This document shows, one piece after another, positions 1 through 11,084 of a stretch of DNA of 64,000 nt. The number at the start of each line of letters is the position of its first letter. Position 1 is the stretch's first letter. A program made the translations under genes and the position numbers. The notes under the pieces were generated by a model, which saw only the letters and a program-made list of their open reading frames with translations, did not search any database and was not told the DNA's origin. The stretch spans positions 12,050,001 to 12,114,000 of the forward strand of contig CM045751.1 in assembly GCA_024760905.1 (NCBI GenBank), given 5' to 3'. The stretch comes from Plotosus lineatus. Taxonomy: Eukaryota > Chordata > Actinopteri > Siluriformes > Plotosidae.

Positions 1-880
1 TTCAAATCATCTCACCAAGCACCAAGAGCCATGCCATGGTGAAACTCAACGGAATCCAAAGTTTTGATATTTGCGCTCACTAAAACTTTCAACATGGACC
101 CTGTGCAATATAAATAGACTCCAAGCAGTAAGAACAGAGGACTTCACCAATAATATCAGAAGTAAAAGTCAAGTGCAGTCCAATAAGTATCCAGAGAAAC
201 ACAAAAGTTAATTTTTTTTTTTTTTTTTTTAAAGTAAGAACCCTTGTCAACATATGACTTTTATTCTATCGAGCCCTGACAGTGTGGACGAATCATTCAG
301 ATTCTCACACTAATTGGTTTAACAAAGTGAAAACATGCTAAAATTATTGGCACCATTGCTTTGGATAGTTTGCATAACATCCCTCCAGCAATGTGTGCCT
401 TCTTCTGTAACAAATCTGGGATTTGACCGACACATGCAGATCATCCAGGTTCTCTGGTGCACCCGTGCGCATTAGTTGCATTGTTGTTCAGATCACTGTT
501 CCTCTAGAAGATTCAACCAGACCCAGCTGTAATGTTCCTGTGAAAGCAGCCGGATTCTCATTTAAAAAAACAGAAAATCTCCTGGTACTTCATGAAGTCT
601 ATGATCAGTGTATCCTAGTATTTCCCACAACCTTAGGAGGGAGGGGAAACGGCTACTATTCTCCAGATACTGTACTCTCCATCATACTTAACATTCTTTA
701 TTTTATAAATACTAAGTCCAGTGCTTTTTAATAAAAACTCATCTCTCTACAGTGTATAGGACTAAAAATCAAGTTCCTGTAGTGTTGATCAAAAGTACTT
801 CAAGAGCTACACTTGTGATTAGATCCAGGAAAAAAATATGGTGTACCTTCTACAGTATTCTATTTTTCCTGAAGTCGATC
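1..880. other. Unassigned intergenic sequence
   Basis: I see no gene here. A T-tract lies at 210-231. The phrase ATTATTGGCACC at 343-354 resembles the terminal motif of a mariner-like repeat that also appears near 29.9, 36.5, 40.6 and 41.1 kb, so part of this stretch may be an old DNA-transposon remnant. The short ORFs lack any recognisable domain. Confidence 0.4.
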
Positions 881-1170
881 TTCTTCTTCTTTTCCTTTCA
901 GCTGTTCCCTTCAGGGGTCGCCACAGCAAATGATCTGCATCCATCTCACCCTATCTTCTGCATCTTCTACTCTTACTCCAACTACCTTCATGTCCTCCTT
1001 CACCACATCCATAAATCTTCTCTTTGGTCTTCCTCTGGGCCTTCTGCCTGGTAGTTCCAACCTCAGCATCCTACTACCAATATACTCACTATCCCTCCTC
1101 TGTACATGTCCAAACCATCTCAATCTAGCCTCTCTGACTTTGTCTCCAAAACATTTTCCCCTATGCCGAT
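881..1170 (-). mobile_element. RTE-type LINE, 5'-truncated 3' fragment
   Basis: On the minus strand this encodes the end of an RTE reverse-transcriptase ORF: FGHVQRRDSEYIGSRMLRL, the arginine-rich LPGRRPRGRPKRRFMDV, then the terminal region ending near CGDP. It closes with the very short 3' tail GCGACCCCTGAAGGGAA...AAGGAAAAGAAGA that other RTE copies and the S1-R SINEs here also carry. About 290 bp remain, so it is dead. Identification rests on near-identity to the copies at 9.0, 38.1 and 44.3 kb and on the known RTE C-terminal motif. Confidence 0.85.
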
Positions 1171-1926
1171 GAATTTCCACTAATATTTTCTTCAGTAGAA
1201 GTTCTACAGTTCCTTGCCATTGTGGGGTTGGCTGATGTGGCATAAATTTAAGTGAAATAAAGCTTAAGTTTCTTTTATATTTCTAATGGGAGACTTATAT
1301 TCTTGGTTACCTATCTTTTTTCAGGGTGCCTATCATTTGAACTATTTAACCAGGTGAGAAACCATCAAGACTCTGTTTAGTTCCATTATCTGTGCAAAGG
1401 TCAGTGCAGGTTGTTTAAACCATAAAGTCCATGCTTATGACAAAATATTTGCTGAAACACTTCAGGTGAGCGATAGTTACGATGATGAACGATCTGTGCA
1501 GAGAGTCATCGGCATTAAGTGAGACGCTTTAACACAACTGTGTGTACAGATTCTAATCATCACCACCTGTTCCTCGGTGGATTTACAGCGTATCACTGAT
1601 ATATAAAACGCTTTAGTGGGCTAGTCGGGTGCAGATGAGGACAAGAGCGCTGGGTTTACTTTTTTCTTCTCTGTACTGTATACTTGCACGTACTTGGTCT
1701 AGACTGTCACTAGAAGTAAATGTTTAATCTGAGCACTAATAATATTACACAGTTCACTCACTTGGTTTGCAGTTCAGAATTCTGGGGTCTTATTTATTCA
1801 GCTATTATCATGAGGTCATGTAAATTTTTAACTCCGATTGATCATGACATTCAGTGTTCTGTTATTTATTTATAAAACCTATCGATTTCTTTAGTAAATA
1901 GCCATAAGATAAGCATAGTAATGTAC
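1171..1926. other. Unassigned intergenic sequence
   Basis: AT-rich sequence with no ORF or repeat that I recognise. Confidence 0.4.
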
Positions 1927-1927
1927 A

Positions 1928-1928
1928 A

Positions 1929-1965
<37 letters not shown>

Positions 1966-1967
1966 GC
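1928..1967. repeat. (GA)n microsatellite passing into (GAGC)n
   Basis: About 13 GA units followed by three GAGC-type units. Confidence 0.95.
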
Positions 1968-1999
1968 TGACAGTAGTTCCAGCCATCGTATATAAAGTA

Positions 2000-2466
2000 C
2001 AGGGATCCCTCACTTTTTGCGGTTAATGGGGACCGAGACACCCCACCCTTCCCCCGCGCACGACCGCTGATTTCCGCGAAGTAGGATCGACCTCCCTGAC
2101 TGATGTACTGTATACGTACATGTATATGTGTATATATTATCAATAAATACATATTCAATGCTATAAATGCTTATAATAACAATTAACCATTCAAAAATAG
2201 TGCATAAGATGTAAATAAAATATAAATGCACACACAAACAGATGCACACCTCACATAAAAATGTAAGTAGTTTTGTTGAGGGGTTTGGGGTTGTTTTTTT
2301 TTTTTTAATTTGTTTGGGATTTTCTGTGTAATTGGCCTTGTTTTCTGGCATTTTTCTTAACTTTGCCCCTATTTTTCCTTAATTTCCTTATTTTTTTTTA
2401 ATTTTTCGATTAATATTTTTGAAAAAACCATGATGCACTGAAGCTTCAGAAAGCGAGGGATCACTG
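2000..2466 (+). mobile_element. M1 MITE, full length, TA target site
   Basis: The left end CAGGGATCCCTCACTTT follows TA at 1998-1999. The right end GTAGCGAGGGATCACTG is followed by TA at 2467. The ends are inverted copies of each other. The interior is non-coding and AT-rich, with poly-T and T/G-rich stretches. TA duplication and the CAG terminus point to the Tc1/mariner superfamily, probably pogo/Tigger, by inference. This is a good reference copy for the family. Confidence 0.85.
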
Positions 2467-2477
2467 TATATGTTTAC

Positions 2478-2525
2478 ATCAGTGATCTAGAGCCCTATAC
2501 CACCAGGCCACCACTGCCCTTCATT
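2478..2525 (-). mobile_element. S1 SINE head fragment
   Basis: Only the tRNA-like 5' portion survives, read on the minus strand as GGGCAGTGGTGGCCTGGTGG followed by TATAGGGCTCTAGATCACTG. It directly abuts the M1 copy to its left. Confidence 0.7.
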
Positions 2526-2715
2526 CATACATGACACTAGCCAATCAAATGTGGACAGCACTGTCCTCTGAATGTGTTACGCCATCCCTGAAATGCATGT
2601 GAAGTAGTTCAGAATATTAAGGTTGGCTGGCGGCCAGTCCTAAATTAAACAGAAAAATCAAGGGGAGGGGCGTGTTAGTAAAAAAAATTAAAATATATTT
2701 CATGTCATAAATCTT

Positions 2716-3042
2716 CTTTTCCTTTTGGCTGTTCCCTTTCAGGGGTCGCCACAGTGACTCATCTGCCTCTATTTTCATGATATGATTCACATATTTGATT
2801 TTGCATAGTTTTTTATGTCAGATTTTTTCCGTCCTGACACAACCCTTTAGCAAGGGGCAGAAACACGCTGACGGCTTTGCAGCTACTCTTGTCGAAAGTC
2901 AGCAATGGTTCTTTTACATGAACCTCACACCACAGGCAGTGAGACATGGCCGGCCTTTGATAACCCTGTTCGCTGCACTGGGGGGGACGAGGACGGGGGG
3001 GACAATGAGAACCTTGTGGAGAGTGGGATTCGAAACCCCACA
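2716..3042 (-). mobile_element. S1-R SINE (RTE-tailed), head truncated
   Basis: The plus strand begins with the reversed RTE-like tail (CTTTTCCTTTTGGCTGTTCCC, then GGGTCGCCACAG). It continues into the S1 body (GACACAACCCTTTAGCAAGG, GACGGCTTTGCAGC, GAAAGTCAGCAATGG) and stops near the B box at GGGATTCGAAACCCC. The A-box half is missing. Confidence 0.85.
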
Positions 3043-3098
3043 CTACATATAACACAGGTGGTGTGTACTTGGTTAAAATGAAAATAGCCTTGTTAAAA
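3039..3098 (+). repeat. 60-bp direct repeat, copy 1
   Basis: The stretch CACACTACATATAACACAGG through GCCTTGTTAAAA recurs at 4074-4134 with a single-base length difference. Copy 1 lies exactly at the head-side end of the preceding SINE. Confidence 0.9.
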
Positions 3099-4073
3099 AC
3101 TGCCCTTGATGTTGTATATTGTAAATATAAATGTAATTTCCCTCGTCATGTACTTTGCATATTTTTAAAAAGTGCTATCCTGAAATAAATTTCATTTTTA
3201 TTTTTATAATTTCATGCTCATAGGAATGCTAATACACAAACACCTCTAAGTCTTTAACGTTGAAGATGTTCAGAAGACTATTGTAATACACTTAGCCAAT
3301 TCAGGCTTTGTATGAATCTGTAGTGATGTCAAACTGAAGCAGATGTGAATGGAAGAATAACTTTCAAAGCTTCGTCCCTGAAAAGCATTGAAGAGCTTTA
3401 AAATAATCTGATGTTGTTGAACAGAAATTAGATGACAAAATAAATAAATGGGTATTTAAAATCAATGAGGAAACATTACATGTGTATAGAATTTCATCCA
3501 GATGGAACACGTCCTTCAAGTCCACCTTTCAGTGGTGTCCTTTAAAGCACTACAGTTTATACAACATAGTGCAAAGTGAAATGTTATGGCCATCACTAGG
3601 CAAAAACATGTTAAATCACTTCTGATCTAAGGATTTTTACAAGTAGAATTAGCCGCTATAGGATCAGCTTGCAGTTCGAAGGTCTTGTTATACAACCTAT
3701 ACATCAGAGCAGAACATAAGAGGAAAAATTACGGCAAAATAATTCTGGGTATTTAGTAATTTTTGTCTCAGCACACTAAAACATTATGTGCTCGGAAAGG
3801 TCTGGGACGACCACAAAATCCTTAAAGATTATATGTGTGTGGGCATGTCTTGGTGTTTGGTCCGCTATAATTCTGATGCTTTTCAATTACAGAAAAAAAA
3901 AAAAAAGAATTACCTGACTATATGGCCTTACACAGTTCAGACTGGATATACGTACAGAGTGAAGATTAGCAATAGTTCTGCACAACAAACTTTGTCATGC
4001 AAATTGATAATTAGATGCATTTCTAATTTTTAATATAAACAAAAACATTGGCCCATGCCACTCACCCCACATT
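3099..4073. other. Unassigned AT-rich intergenic sequence
   Basis: I see no gene. There is an A-tract at about 3893-3906. The sequence lies between the two copies of a 60-bp direct repeat. Confidence 0.4.
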
Positions 4074-4134
4074 CACACTACATATAACACAGGTGGTGTG
4101 TACTTTGGTTAAAATGAAAATAGCCTTGTTAAAA
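4074..4134 (+). repeat. 60-bp direct repeat, copy 2
   Basis: Near-identical to 3039-3098 (TTTGG versus TTGG is the only difference I see). Confidence 0.9.
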
Positions 4135-4237
4135 TATTTCCCTTTAACGCTGTCTGACGTACAGATACAGAAGTGAAATGATTTATTATATAATTGTTTT
4201 ATCTGGTTTCACTCACTTACGGATGAGTTGAGATATA

Positions 4238-4721
4238 CAGGGATCGCTCACTTTCCGCAATTATTTGGGATTGAGATCCCCCGCGACCGTCGAATTCCGC
4301 GAAGTACAATCGACCCCCCTGACTGACGTATACGTACATGTATATGTGTATATAGTATCAATAAACACCTATTCGATGCTATAAATGCTTCCAATAACAA
4401 TTAAACATTCAAAAAGTAAGACGTAAATAAAATATAAATGCACACACAAACAGTTGCACGCGCGCACACACTCAGATGCGCACCTCACATAAATGTAAGT
4501 ACAGTAGTTTTGATTGGGGGGGGGGCGGGGGGGTTGGGTTGTTTTTTTGTTTTTGTTTGTGTTTTTTTTTGTATAATTGGTCTTATTTTGTGGCATTTTC
4601 CTTAACTTCTCCATCTATTCTTCCTTTATTACCTTGTTTTTTTAATTCGATCAATATTTAAAAAAAACCCAGATGCACTGAAGCCGCACGAATTGAAGCG
4701 TGAAGTAGCGAGGGATCCCTG
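4238..4721 (+). mobile_element. M1 MITE, full length, TA target site
   Basis: TA at 4236-4237 precedes CAGGGATCGCTCACTTTCC. The right end CGAGGGATCCCTG at 4709-4721 is followed by TA. The interior contains a G-run near 4516-4532. Confidence 0.85.
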
Positions 4722-6000
4722 TACGGTATACTGGATGTTGGATTAAAGCTGACTTTGGTATTATTAACTAGTTATGTTTTTATGTGAAGCTACCACGGTC
4801 CAGCGACAGCCTTTTTATAACACTTTAGCTTTTTCAATGGAAATTAAATCCTGAGATTGTGATTTTATGTATTTCTCAAAAACAACAACAACAAAAAAAA
4901 AAAAAAAAAAAAAGGCCGAATGATTTAAAGATGTACTCTGATCCAAACCCAGCACATGTTTTTGTCAAATTCAGCAAACATATCTCATACTTGGCTTCCT
5001 GTCTATCCTCTGTGTTTGTAAAATGCTCAGCTTTAGGTCTGAAGATGAGCAACAAAATGGCCACACAACACTATTCCAGCCATTAAGCATCAGAGACATT
5101 TGTTGTAATTCACATCACAACCATACCCTTTTGCTGATTGGCTGTAGGGTAGATGAGCGGGTCATCATTATTTTTGTTGCCTTTTCAGTGTACATCTATG
5201 AATAAGAGGGCGGAGCTTGTGAAGTAACACTAAAGGAAGGTGTGGCTGTTATATAAGATACTATATTATCAATCTTCCTCCAGAATCAATGACTAACTAA
5301 CCCTTTAAATGTGGAAGTCGTAATAAGTTGTTGCATGGATACATGTAGAATACAAGCATTTTAGGAAATTATGATTATGTATTTTTTTTTTTTTATATAT
5401 TTAATGGCTCATAACGGCTTAAAATAAGAATTGTTTCAACTATTAAACTGAAAAACCTACCTACCCTAAACATGACTATTTGAGTGCTGGTGTTTAGGTT
5501 ATGTTTATTCAATTCGGACATAGTCTTATTTGGCCTTATTAGTGAGTGTGTGATATCATAATAGTCAGTTGATCACAGTGTGTTTATCATTCAGTGAACA
5601 GGGGAGAAATAACACATGCATCATTAATTATGTAATAATTTATATTCACATCATTCATCTTTTCTATTTTCCAAAAAGATGAATTTCTCTTTGCTGCAGT
5701 CAGGCATTACGCTTTTAGTCAAGCCAGCTTCATTGTTCTGGAATGCTAAAATACAGCTTTGCAAGAAATTAACAGGCCATTTTAAACCACCTTTAATGTG
5801 AATACTGTATATATTCATACTCCGTGACTTAGCATATATGTATATGTGTATATATACATCATACACACACAGACACATACACACACACAAAAACAGGAAC
5901 TTTTTAACAATCCAATAAAACCAAGAATGATGGAAGAAAAATATTTTATTCATAGTACTTGAAACCTTAAAACGTGCCATTTAAGAAACAATGATGGAAT
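4722..6000. other. Unassigned intergenic sequence
   Basis: No supported gene. Contains an A-tract near 4893-4913 and mixed TA/CA tracts around 5840-5890. ORFs here have no recognisable domain. Confidence 0.4.
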
Positions 6001-6008
6001 TTTCATTT

Positions 6009-6512
6009 TTAAAAAATTATTTCCTGTAGATGGCGTCCTCCTGTATGAATGCATTCTTGAAATCTGCTGTTGAGATTCCTCATTGACCGCTGCAACATCT
6101 CAGCTGCAATATTGTGAATTTCATCCCGAATTCTCTGTTTTAACTCATCCAAGGTTCTTGGTCGAGTTGTGTACACTTTACGCTTGAGATACACTCTCCC
6201 AGGAAATTCCAACCACAGCTGCTTGCTTCCGAATTGAACGCCATGGGCTCCGTAAGACAGACTCGTGTACAACATTAATGTTCTGTGGAGTGCGAGCACT
6301 TCTTGGTCGTCCTGTTGGTTTCTTCTTTAGGGCAGATCCAGTCGCTTCAAAGTTATTTTATCCAACATTTTATTGCGTGTTTTGATGGAACAGCACCATG
6401 ATGTCCTATGTTGTAAACGTCGGAACTCCCTCTGCGCAGTTGTCAAACTATCACCGTTTTTATAAAACATTTTCATGGCTAACGCACACTGTTGCCTGTT
6501 CCACTGATCCAT
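6009..6512 (-). pseudogene. Mariner-type transposase remnant, catalytic core deleted
   Basis: The minus strand from 6512 encodes an N-terminal helix-turn-helix segment beginning MDQWNRQQCALAMKMFYKNG and continuing with QREFRRLQ. This resembles the DUF4817-type domain found at the start of a group of Tc1/mariner-superfamily transposases. From about 6300 to 6009 it encodes a C-terminal segment (VYTTRPRTLDELKQRIRDEI, EMLQRSMRNL, RFQECIHTGGRHL) typical of the end of the same proteins. The DDE core that should lie between is missing, and the two parts are in different frames. The family assignment is from recalled motifs, not a search. Confidence 0.65.
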
Positions 6513-6640
6513 GGTTACTAAAATGGCGGAGTGTTGACTTGCTCAAGGTCACTTTCTCGCAGTGCCGCCACTTGCTCATATCTGCCAATACACACTTCAA
6601 AAATTCCCGTTTTTCTGGGTCTCCCTTATGTATGTATGTA

Positions 6641-7095
6641 CAGGGATCCCTCACTTTCTGCAGTTAATTGGGACAGAGATCCCCACGTGACCACCAAAAT
6701 CCGTGAAGTAGGATCACCCCTCCCCCCCCGACTGACATATACGTACATGTATCAAGAAATACATATTCAACGCTATAAATGCTGATAATAACAATTAAAC
6801 ATTAAAAATAATGCGTAAGATGTAAATAAAATAGAAATACACACACATATACAGACTAAAATATACATCTGTATATGTGTGTGTATTTATATTTTATTTA
6901 CATCTTATGCATTACACGCAGATGCGCACCTCACAACAATGTACAGTAACTAGTTTTGATGGGAGGTTTTGGGTTGTTTTTTTGTTTTGTGTTGGTTCAG
7001 GGTTTTTTGTTGCATAATTGGCCTTGTTTCGCGGCATTTTCCTGAACTTTTCCCCCTATTCTTCCTTAATTTTCATATATTTTAATTCAATGAAT

Positions 7096-7100
<5 letters not shown>
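6641..7100 (+). mobile_element. M1 MITE, right end lost
   Basis: Left end CAGGGATCCCTCACTTTCTG follows GTATGTATGTA. Internal landmarks GTAAATAAAATA and GGCCTTGTTTCGCGGCATTT are present. The element then runs into an A/TA microsatellite where its right terminus should be. An internal inverted duplication of the ATAAAATATAAAT segment surrounds 6815-6905. Confidence 0.8.

Positions 7101-7187
<87 letters not shown>
7101..7187. repeat. Poly-A passing into (TA)n
   Basis: About 28 A followed by about 29 TA units. It sits where the M1 right end should be. Confidence 0.95.
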
Positions 7188-7189
<2 letters not shown>

Positions 7190-8008
7190 CACATAGAGTA
7201 TATATCTTCTCATTTTCAAAAAGATTAAGCAAACGTATTAAACTTGGGTCTTCCGCTGATGCTGTTGAATACAGTAAAGTGTTTTCGCAGGTTAACGGAC
7301 AGATGAGTGTGTGGTATTAGCCAGTAGGACATGCTGAGGCATCACAGCTGTTTCTGGCTCTGTGGTTGTAACACTGTGCCAAGAGATTACAGGGACTAGG
7401 TCGTTCCTTCCACTGCACACCGTGTATTAGCTAATGAGAGAATTACCAGGGTTAAGAAGTCATTGCTGCTTGTATTTCTCCTCTAACACTCTGTGTGCGT
7501 TGATTTTGTCTGCAGGATGCTTCAAATTTCATTGCTTCTGCAAGATGCTACAAATCTAATGTTAAGCTTAATTATATCACATACATATACTAAATCAATA
7601 TGTTGTGAAATTTCATATTTTAATTTGACATTGAAGCAAATCCATGAAGTAGGAAAGATAAAACGAGTTATAAAGTAATTAGAAATGTAATAGTGCTCTA
7701 TAAAAGTGGCGGTGCATGTCTATGGTATCTGTACTGCTGCAGTGGCTGAGCTGGAGTGGATTTAATTATATATAATTTATACTGTATGTCAATTTTCTAT
7801 CATCTGTCCATCATTTTGTCATTTTCTGCTTTGTGAACTTTGCTTTTTATGGAATTTTGTGGGTGTTGCTGAATGTAAATCAGGCGTGCTGGAAATATTC
7901 CTGCTACGTAACAGATGATTGTTTTTCTCTAAACATACCTTATGTTTGTGAATAGGAAGAAAGTTGCCATCACTTAAAAATATTTGTGAATCTTTCATGA
8001 ATTTAAAG
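7188..8008. other. Unassigned intergenic sequence
   Basis: No gene or recognisable repeat. Confidence 0.4.
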
Positions 8009-8021
8009 ATATCTTATGTCT

Positions 8022-8374
8022 CATTTCTGTAACCGCTTAATCCTAATTAGGGTCGCGGGGAGGCTGGCGCCCATCCTAGCCAACTCCGGGCGAGGGCAGA
8101 GTACACCCTGGACAGCTCGCCAGGCCATTGCAGGGTAGAAACACGCCGACGGCTTTGCAGGTACTCTTGTCGAAAGTCAGCAATGGTTCTTTTACATGCC
8201 TCACACCATAGACAGTGAGAGTCATGGCTGGCCTTTGATAACCCAGTTAGCTGCACTGGGGAAGTGGGGGGGGCACACAGGGACAGTGACAACCTTGTGG
8301 AGAGTGGGACTCGAACCCACAACCTTTGGATCAGTGATCCAGCGCCCTATACCACTAGACCACCACTGCCCTGC
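8022..8374 (-). mobile_element. S1-L SINE, full length with target-site duplication
   Basis: Read on the minus strand, the tRNA-like head starts at GGGCAGTGGTGGTCTAGTGG and has B box GGTTCGAGTCC. The S1 body follows, then the L2-like tail (CGCGACCCTAATTAGGATTA). Flanking direct repeats are ATATCTTATGTCT at 8009-8021 and ATATCTTGTGTCT at 8375-8387, 13 bp with one mismatch. This is strong evidence for LINE-mediated integration. Confidence 0.92.
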
Positions 8375-8468
8375 ATATCTTGTGTCTGTTCAAGCTAATT
8401 ATTATTTCTAATTTAAATATATTGTACTAACAGTCAGACTGCATTCTTGGATAATTGTTGCAGCATGC

Positions 8469-8569
8469 AGATGGGGGATGGTGTGGGGATGGGGTGGGGA
8501 TGGTGTGGGGATGGGGTGGGGAGGGTGTTGGGGATGGGGTGGGGGATGGGGTGGGAGATGGGGGGCATT
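8469..8569 (+). repeat. G-rich minisatellite, quadruplex-prone
   Basis: Degenerate tandem units of GGGGATGGGGTG / GGGGATGGTGTG with many runs of three or more G on the plus strand. Confidence 0.85.
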
Positions 8570-8814
8570 GAAATCCTTTGTGTCAAGGAAAAATATTATA
8601 ATAGCCAATAGTAGTTGTTGAAATAAGTCATACAGGCATACACACTTACGTCACTTACGACAGAAACAAAAAACAGACTTGAAATGTTGATTAAAAAGTA
8701 CACTTATAATTTTTTCATCACCTTTATTTATAGATATTGTATCAGGGAGGATGAAAATGTCAAGTAAGATTAAAACAGAATATTTAGTACATATATTATT
8801 TTATTATTTATAGA

Positions 8815-8918
8815 TTGAGATGGTTTGGACATGTACAGAGGAGGGATAGTCAATATATTCGTAGTAGGTTGCTGAGGTTGGAATTATCAGGCAGAAGGCC
8901 TCGAGGAAGACCAAAGAA
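8815..8918 (+). mobile_element. RTE LINE internal fragment, out of order
   Basis: Encodes WFGHVQRRDSQYIRSRLLRL...RPRGRP, the same region later found inside the adjoining RTE copy. It lies upstream of it and lacks the 3' tail. Confidence 0.8.
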
Positions 8919-9527
8919 TGTGAAAAAAATTTTAAGTACTTCGGCTCAACAGTCCAGAGCAGTGGAGAGTGTGCAAAAGAGGTGAAGAAGCGTGTGCAGG
9001 CTGGTTGGAATAGTTGGAGAAAAGTGTCCGGTGTGATGTGTGACAGGAAGGTATCGGCAAGAACGAAGGGAAAAGTGTACAAGACGGTGGTAAGGCCAGC
9101 GATGTTGTATGGTTTAGAGACAGTGGCGCTGAGGAAAAGACAGGAAGCAGAGCTGGAGGTAGCAGAGATGAAAATGTTGAGGTTCTCTTTGGGAGTAACG
9201 AGGATGGATAGGATCAGGAATGAGTACATCAGAGGGACAGCACATGTCAGATGTTTTGGAGACAAAGTCAGAGAGGCTAGATTGACATGGTTTGGACATG
9301 TACAGAGGAGGGATAGTGAGTATATTGGTAGTAGGATTCTGAGGTTGGAACTACCAGGCAGAAGGTCTAGAGGAAGACCAAAGAGAAGATTTATGGATGT
9401 GGTGAAGGAGGACAGGAAGGTCGTTGGTGTAAGAGAAGAAGATGCAGAGGATAGGGTGAGATGGAGGCAGATGATTCGCTGTGGCGACCCCTGACGGGAA
9501 TAGCTGATAGGAAAAGAAGACAAGAAT
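8919..9527 (+). mobile_element. RTE-type LINE 3' portion with C-terminal RT ORF
   Basis: The longest RTE remnant in the window. The plus-strand ORF (from about 8920, open from 8982) covers the end of the reverse transcriptase: EVKKRVQAGWN-like start, KVYKTVVRPAMLYGLETVAL, EVAEMKMLRFSLGVTRMDRI, WFGHVQRRDSEYIGSRILRL, GRPKRRFMDVVKED and RVRWRQMIRCGDP. The catalytic YADD-bearing N-terminal part and the endonuclease are absent, so it cannot transpose. The short 3' tail (CTGACGGGAATAGCTGATAG, then AAAAGAAGA) matches the S1-R SINE tail. Confidence 0.9.
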
Positions 9528-9631
9528 AAAACGATATCATCAATAAATGATACATTTTGTTGGTATAATTACCCATTCATAAATTACAGATGTTTATATT
9601 ATGACAGAAACAGGTCAGGCATGCTCGGCAT

Positions 9632-9804
9632 CAGGGGTGCTCAATCCTGCTCCTGGAGATTTACCTTCCAGATGACCTTCCAGATGGCCCATGTGACCCA
9701 GTCAGGTCTTGATTAGATGATTGGATGGTTCGGTGGGCATGATTAGGGTTGGAGCGAATGTCTTCTGGAAGGTATATCTCCAGGAGCAGGATTGAGCACC
9801 CCTG
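9632..9804. mobile_element. hAT-type MITE with 8-bp target-site duplication
   Basis: Inverted termini CAGGGGTGCTCAATCCTGCT and its reverse complement continue inward for about 40 bp (through CCTGGAGAT and ACCTTCCAGA). Flanking octamers are CTCGGCAT at 9624-9631 and CTCTGCAT at 9805-9812, one mismatch apart. An 8-bp duplication with a CAG...CTG terminus is diagnostic for hAT elements. There is no coding capacity. Confidence 0.93.
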
Positions 9805-9812
9805 CTCTGCAT

Positions 9813-10446
9813 GGTCCGAACAGAGCTAGTGTTGTATAGCTAATGTCATGTGTTTGGCCTATTCGCTCAGAGCTCAGCCGACAATGTCCACAGCATCTCA
9901 ATTTGAAGTGTTAATGTTGGTCTATATTGAACAAGTACATCTCATTAGCCTTACTGTTTCCCTTTCGGACTCAAAACCTTCTCGCTAGAAAGCGCTAAAT
10001 CACAGCAGACGGCCATGCTGGCTTTTCTGTCTGAACATGAAACATGTGCTAGTAATCTTAGAAGCTTTTAGCATAACACAATCTTTCCCGTAATACAATA
10101 TAAGTCTACTTAATTTTTATGGAATTCATTTGTGATTACTGGCAGGAAAAAAAAAAAAAAAAAATGATGTTCTTGAAATCCCAGCATGAATTTAGTGAAT
10201 ACTCCCTGCTGCTCAAAATTTCACTGTCTTGTAATTGAACATTAGTTTGGAAACGTGAGTGAGATTTCATGATGGAACAATGTTCAGGGTGTGCCTCACC
10301 TTCACCAAGAATTCCCACATCATTAATAGGACTAAGTGGTTTGGGAATGTAAAGAATGAATGAATTTGGACTGTGATTAAACCAGTTTCAAAAGGTTAAA
10401 TTAATTATACTATTAATTAAAATTGCATTCCTTAGCATTTGGGGAC
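9813..10446. other. Unassigned intergenic sequence
   Basis: No gene recognised. A-tract near 10146-10163. Confidence 0.4.
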
Positions 10447-10688
10447 AACTCTTCTTCTTCTTCTTCTTCTTCTTCTTGGCTTTTCCCCTTTTTCAGTGGT
10501 CACCACAGCAAATCATCTGATTCGCACGTTTGATTTGGCATAGGGTTTTACATCGGATGCCCATCCTGACACAACCCTTTACCAAGGGACAGAAACACGC
10601 TGCAATGGTTCTTTTACATGAACCTCTCACCACAGACAGTGAGAGACATGGCCGGCACCCTATACTACCACTAGGCCACCACTGCTGG
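10447..10688 (-). mobile_element. S1-R SINE, internally deleted
   Basis: Starts on the plus strand with a (CTT)n-expanded tail and the reversed RTE tail (CAGTGGTCACCACAGCAAAT). Ends at the reversed A box (CACTAGGCCACCACTGC). The segment between GACATGGCCGG and the A box is missing, so the B box is lost. Confidence 0.8.
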
Positions 10689-10766
10689 GGACAATATAAT
10701 AAAGCATCCACAAGCTAATACTAAATCTGAGATTATAAAATTCAATAGGCTTAATAGGCAGAAGTT

Positions 10767-10768
10767 TG

Positions 10769-10842
<74 letters not shown>

Positions 10843-10843
10843 A
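10767..10843. repeat. (GT)n microsatellite
   Basis: About 35 GT units ending in GCGCGCGCGC. Short (TA)n follows at 10928-10950, and (CA)n at 11050-11083. Confidence 0.97.
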
Positions 10844-11049
10844 CCGCGTGTGTCTCACCAAAACTCACATTTCCCATGCATTCAATATTTCTATTTACCT
10901 TTTTGTTCTCACTGGGGAGGACTTGTATAATATATATATATATATATAAATATATATAAAGAGCTCTTATAAGAGATCTGATAACCTATTGCTGATGTTC
11001 ATCCCATAGCATTCAGCCACATCCTTAAAAGGACCCCATCTCCAAGGTG

Positions 11050-11083
<34 letters not shown>

Positions 11084-11084
<1 letters not shown>

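Noticed and set aside
911..1243. Independent host gene encoding an Arg-rich protein
   Set aside because: It is the C-terminus of an RTE LINE, found four times in the window with the same tail.
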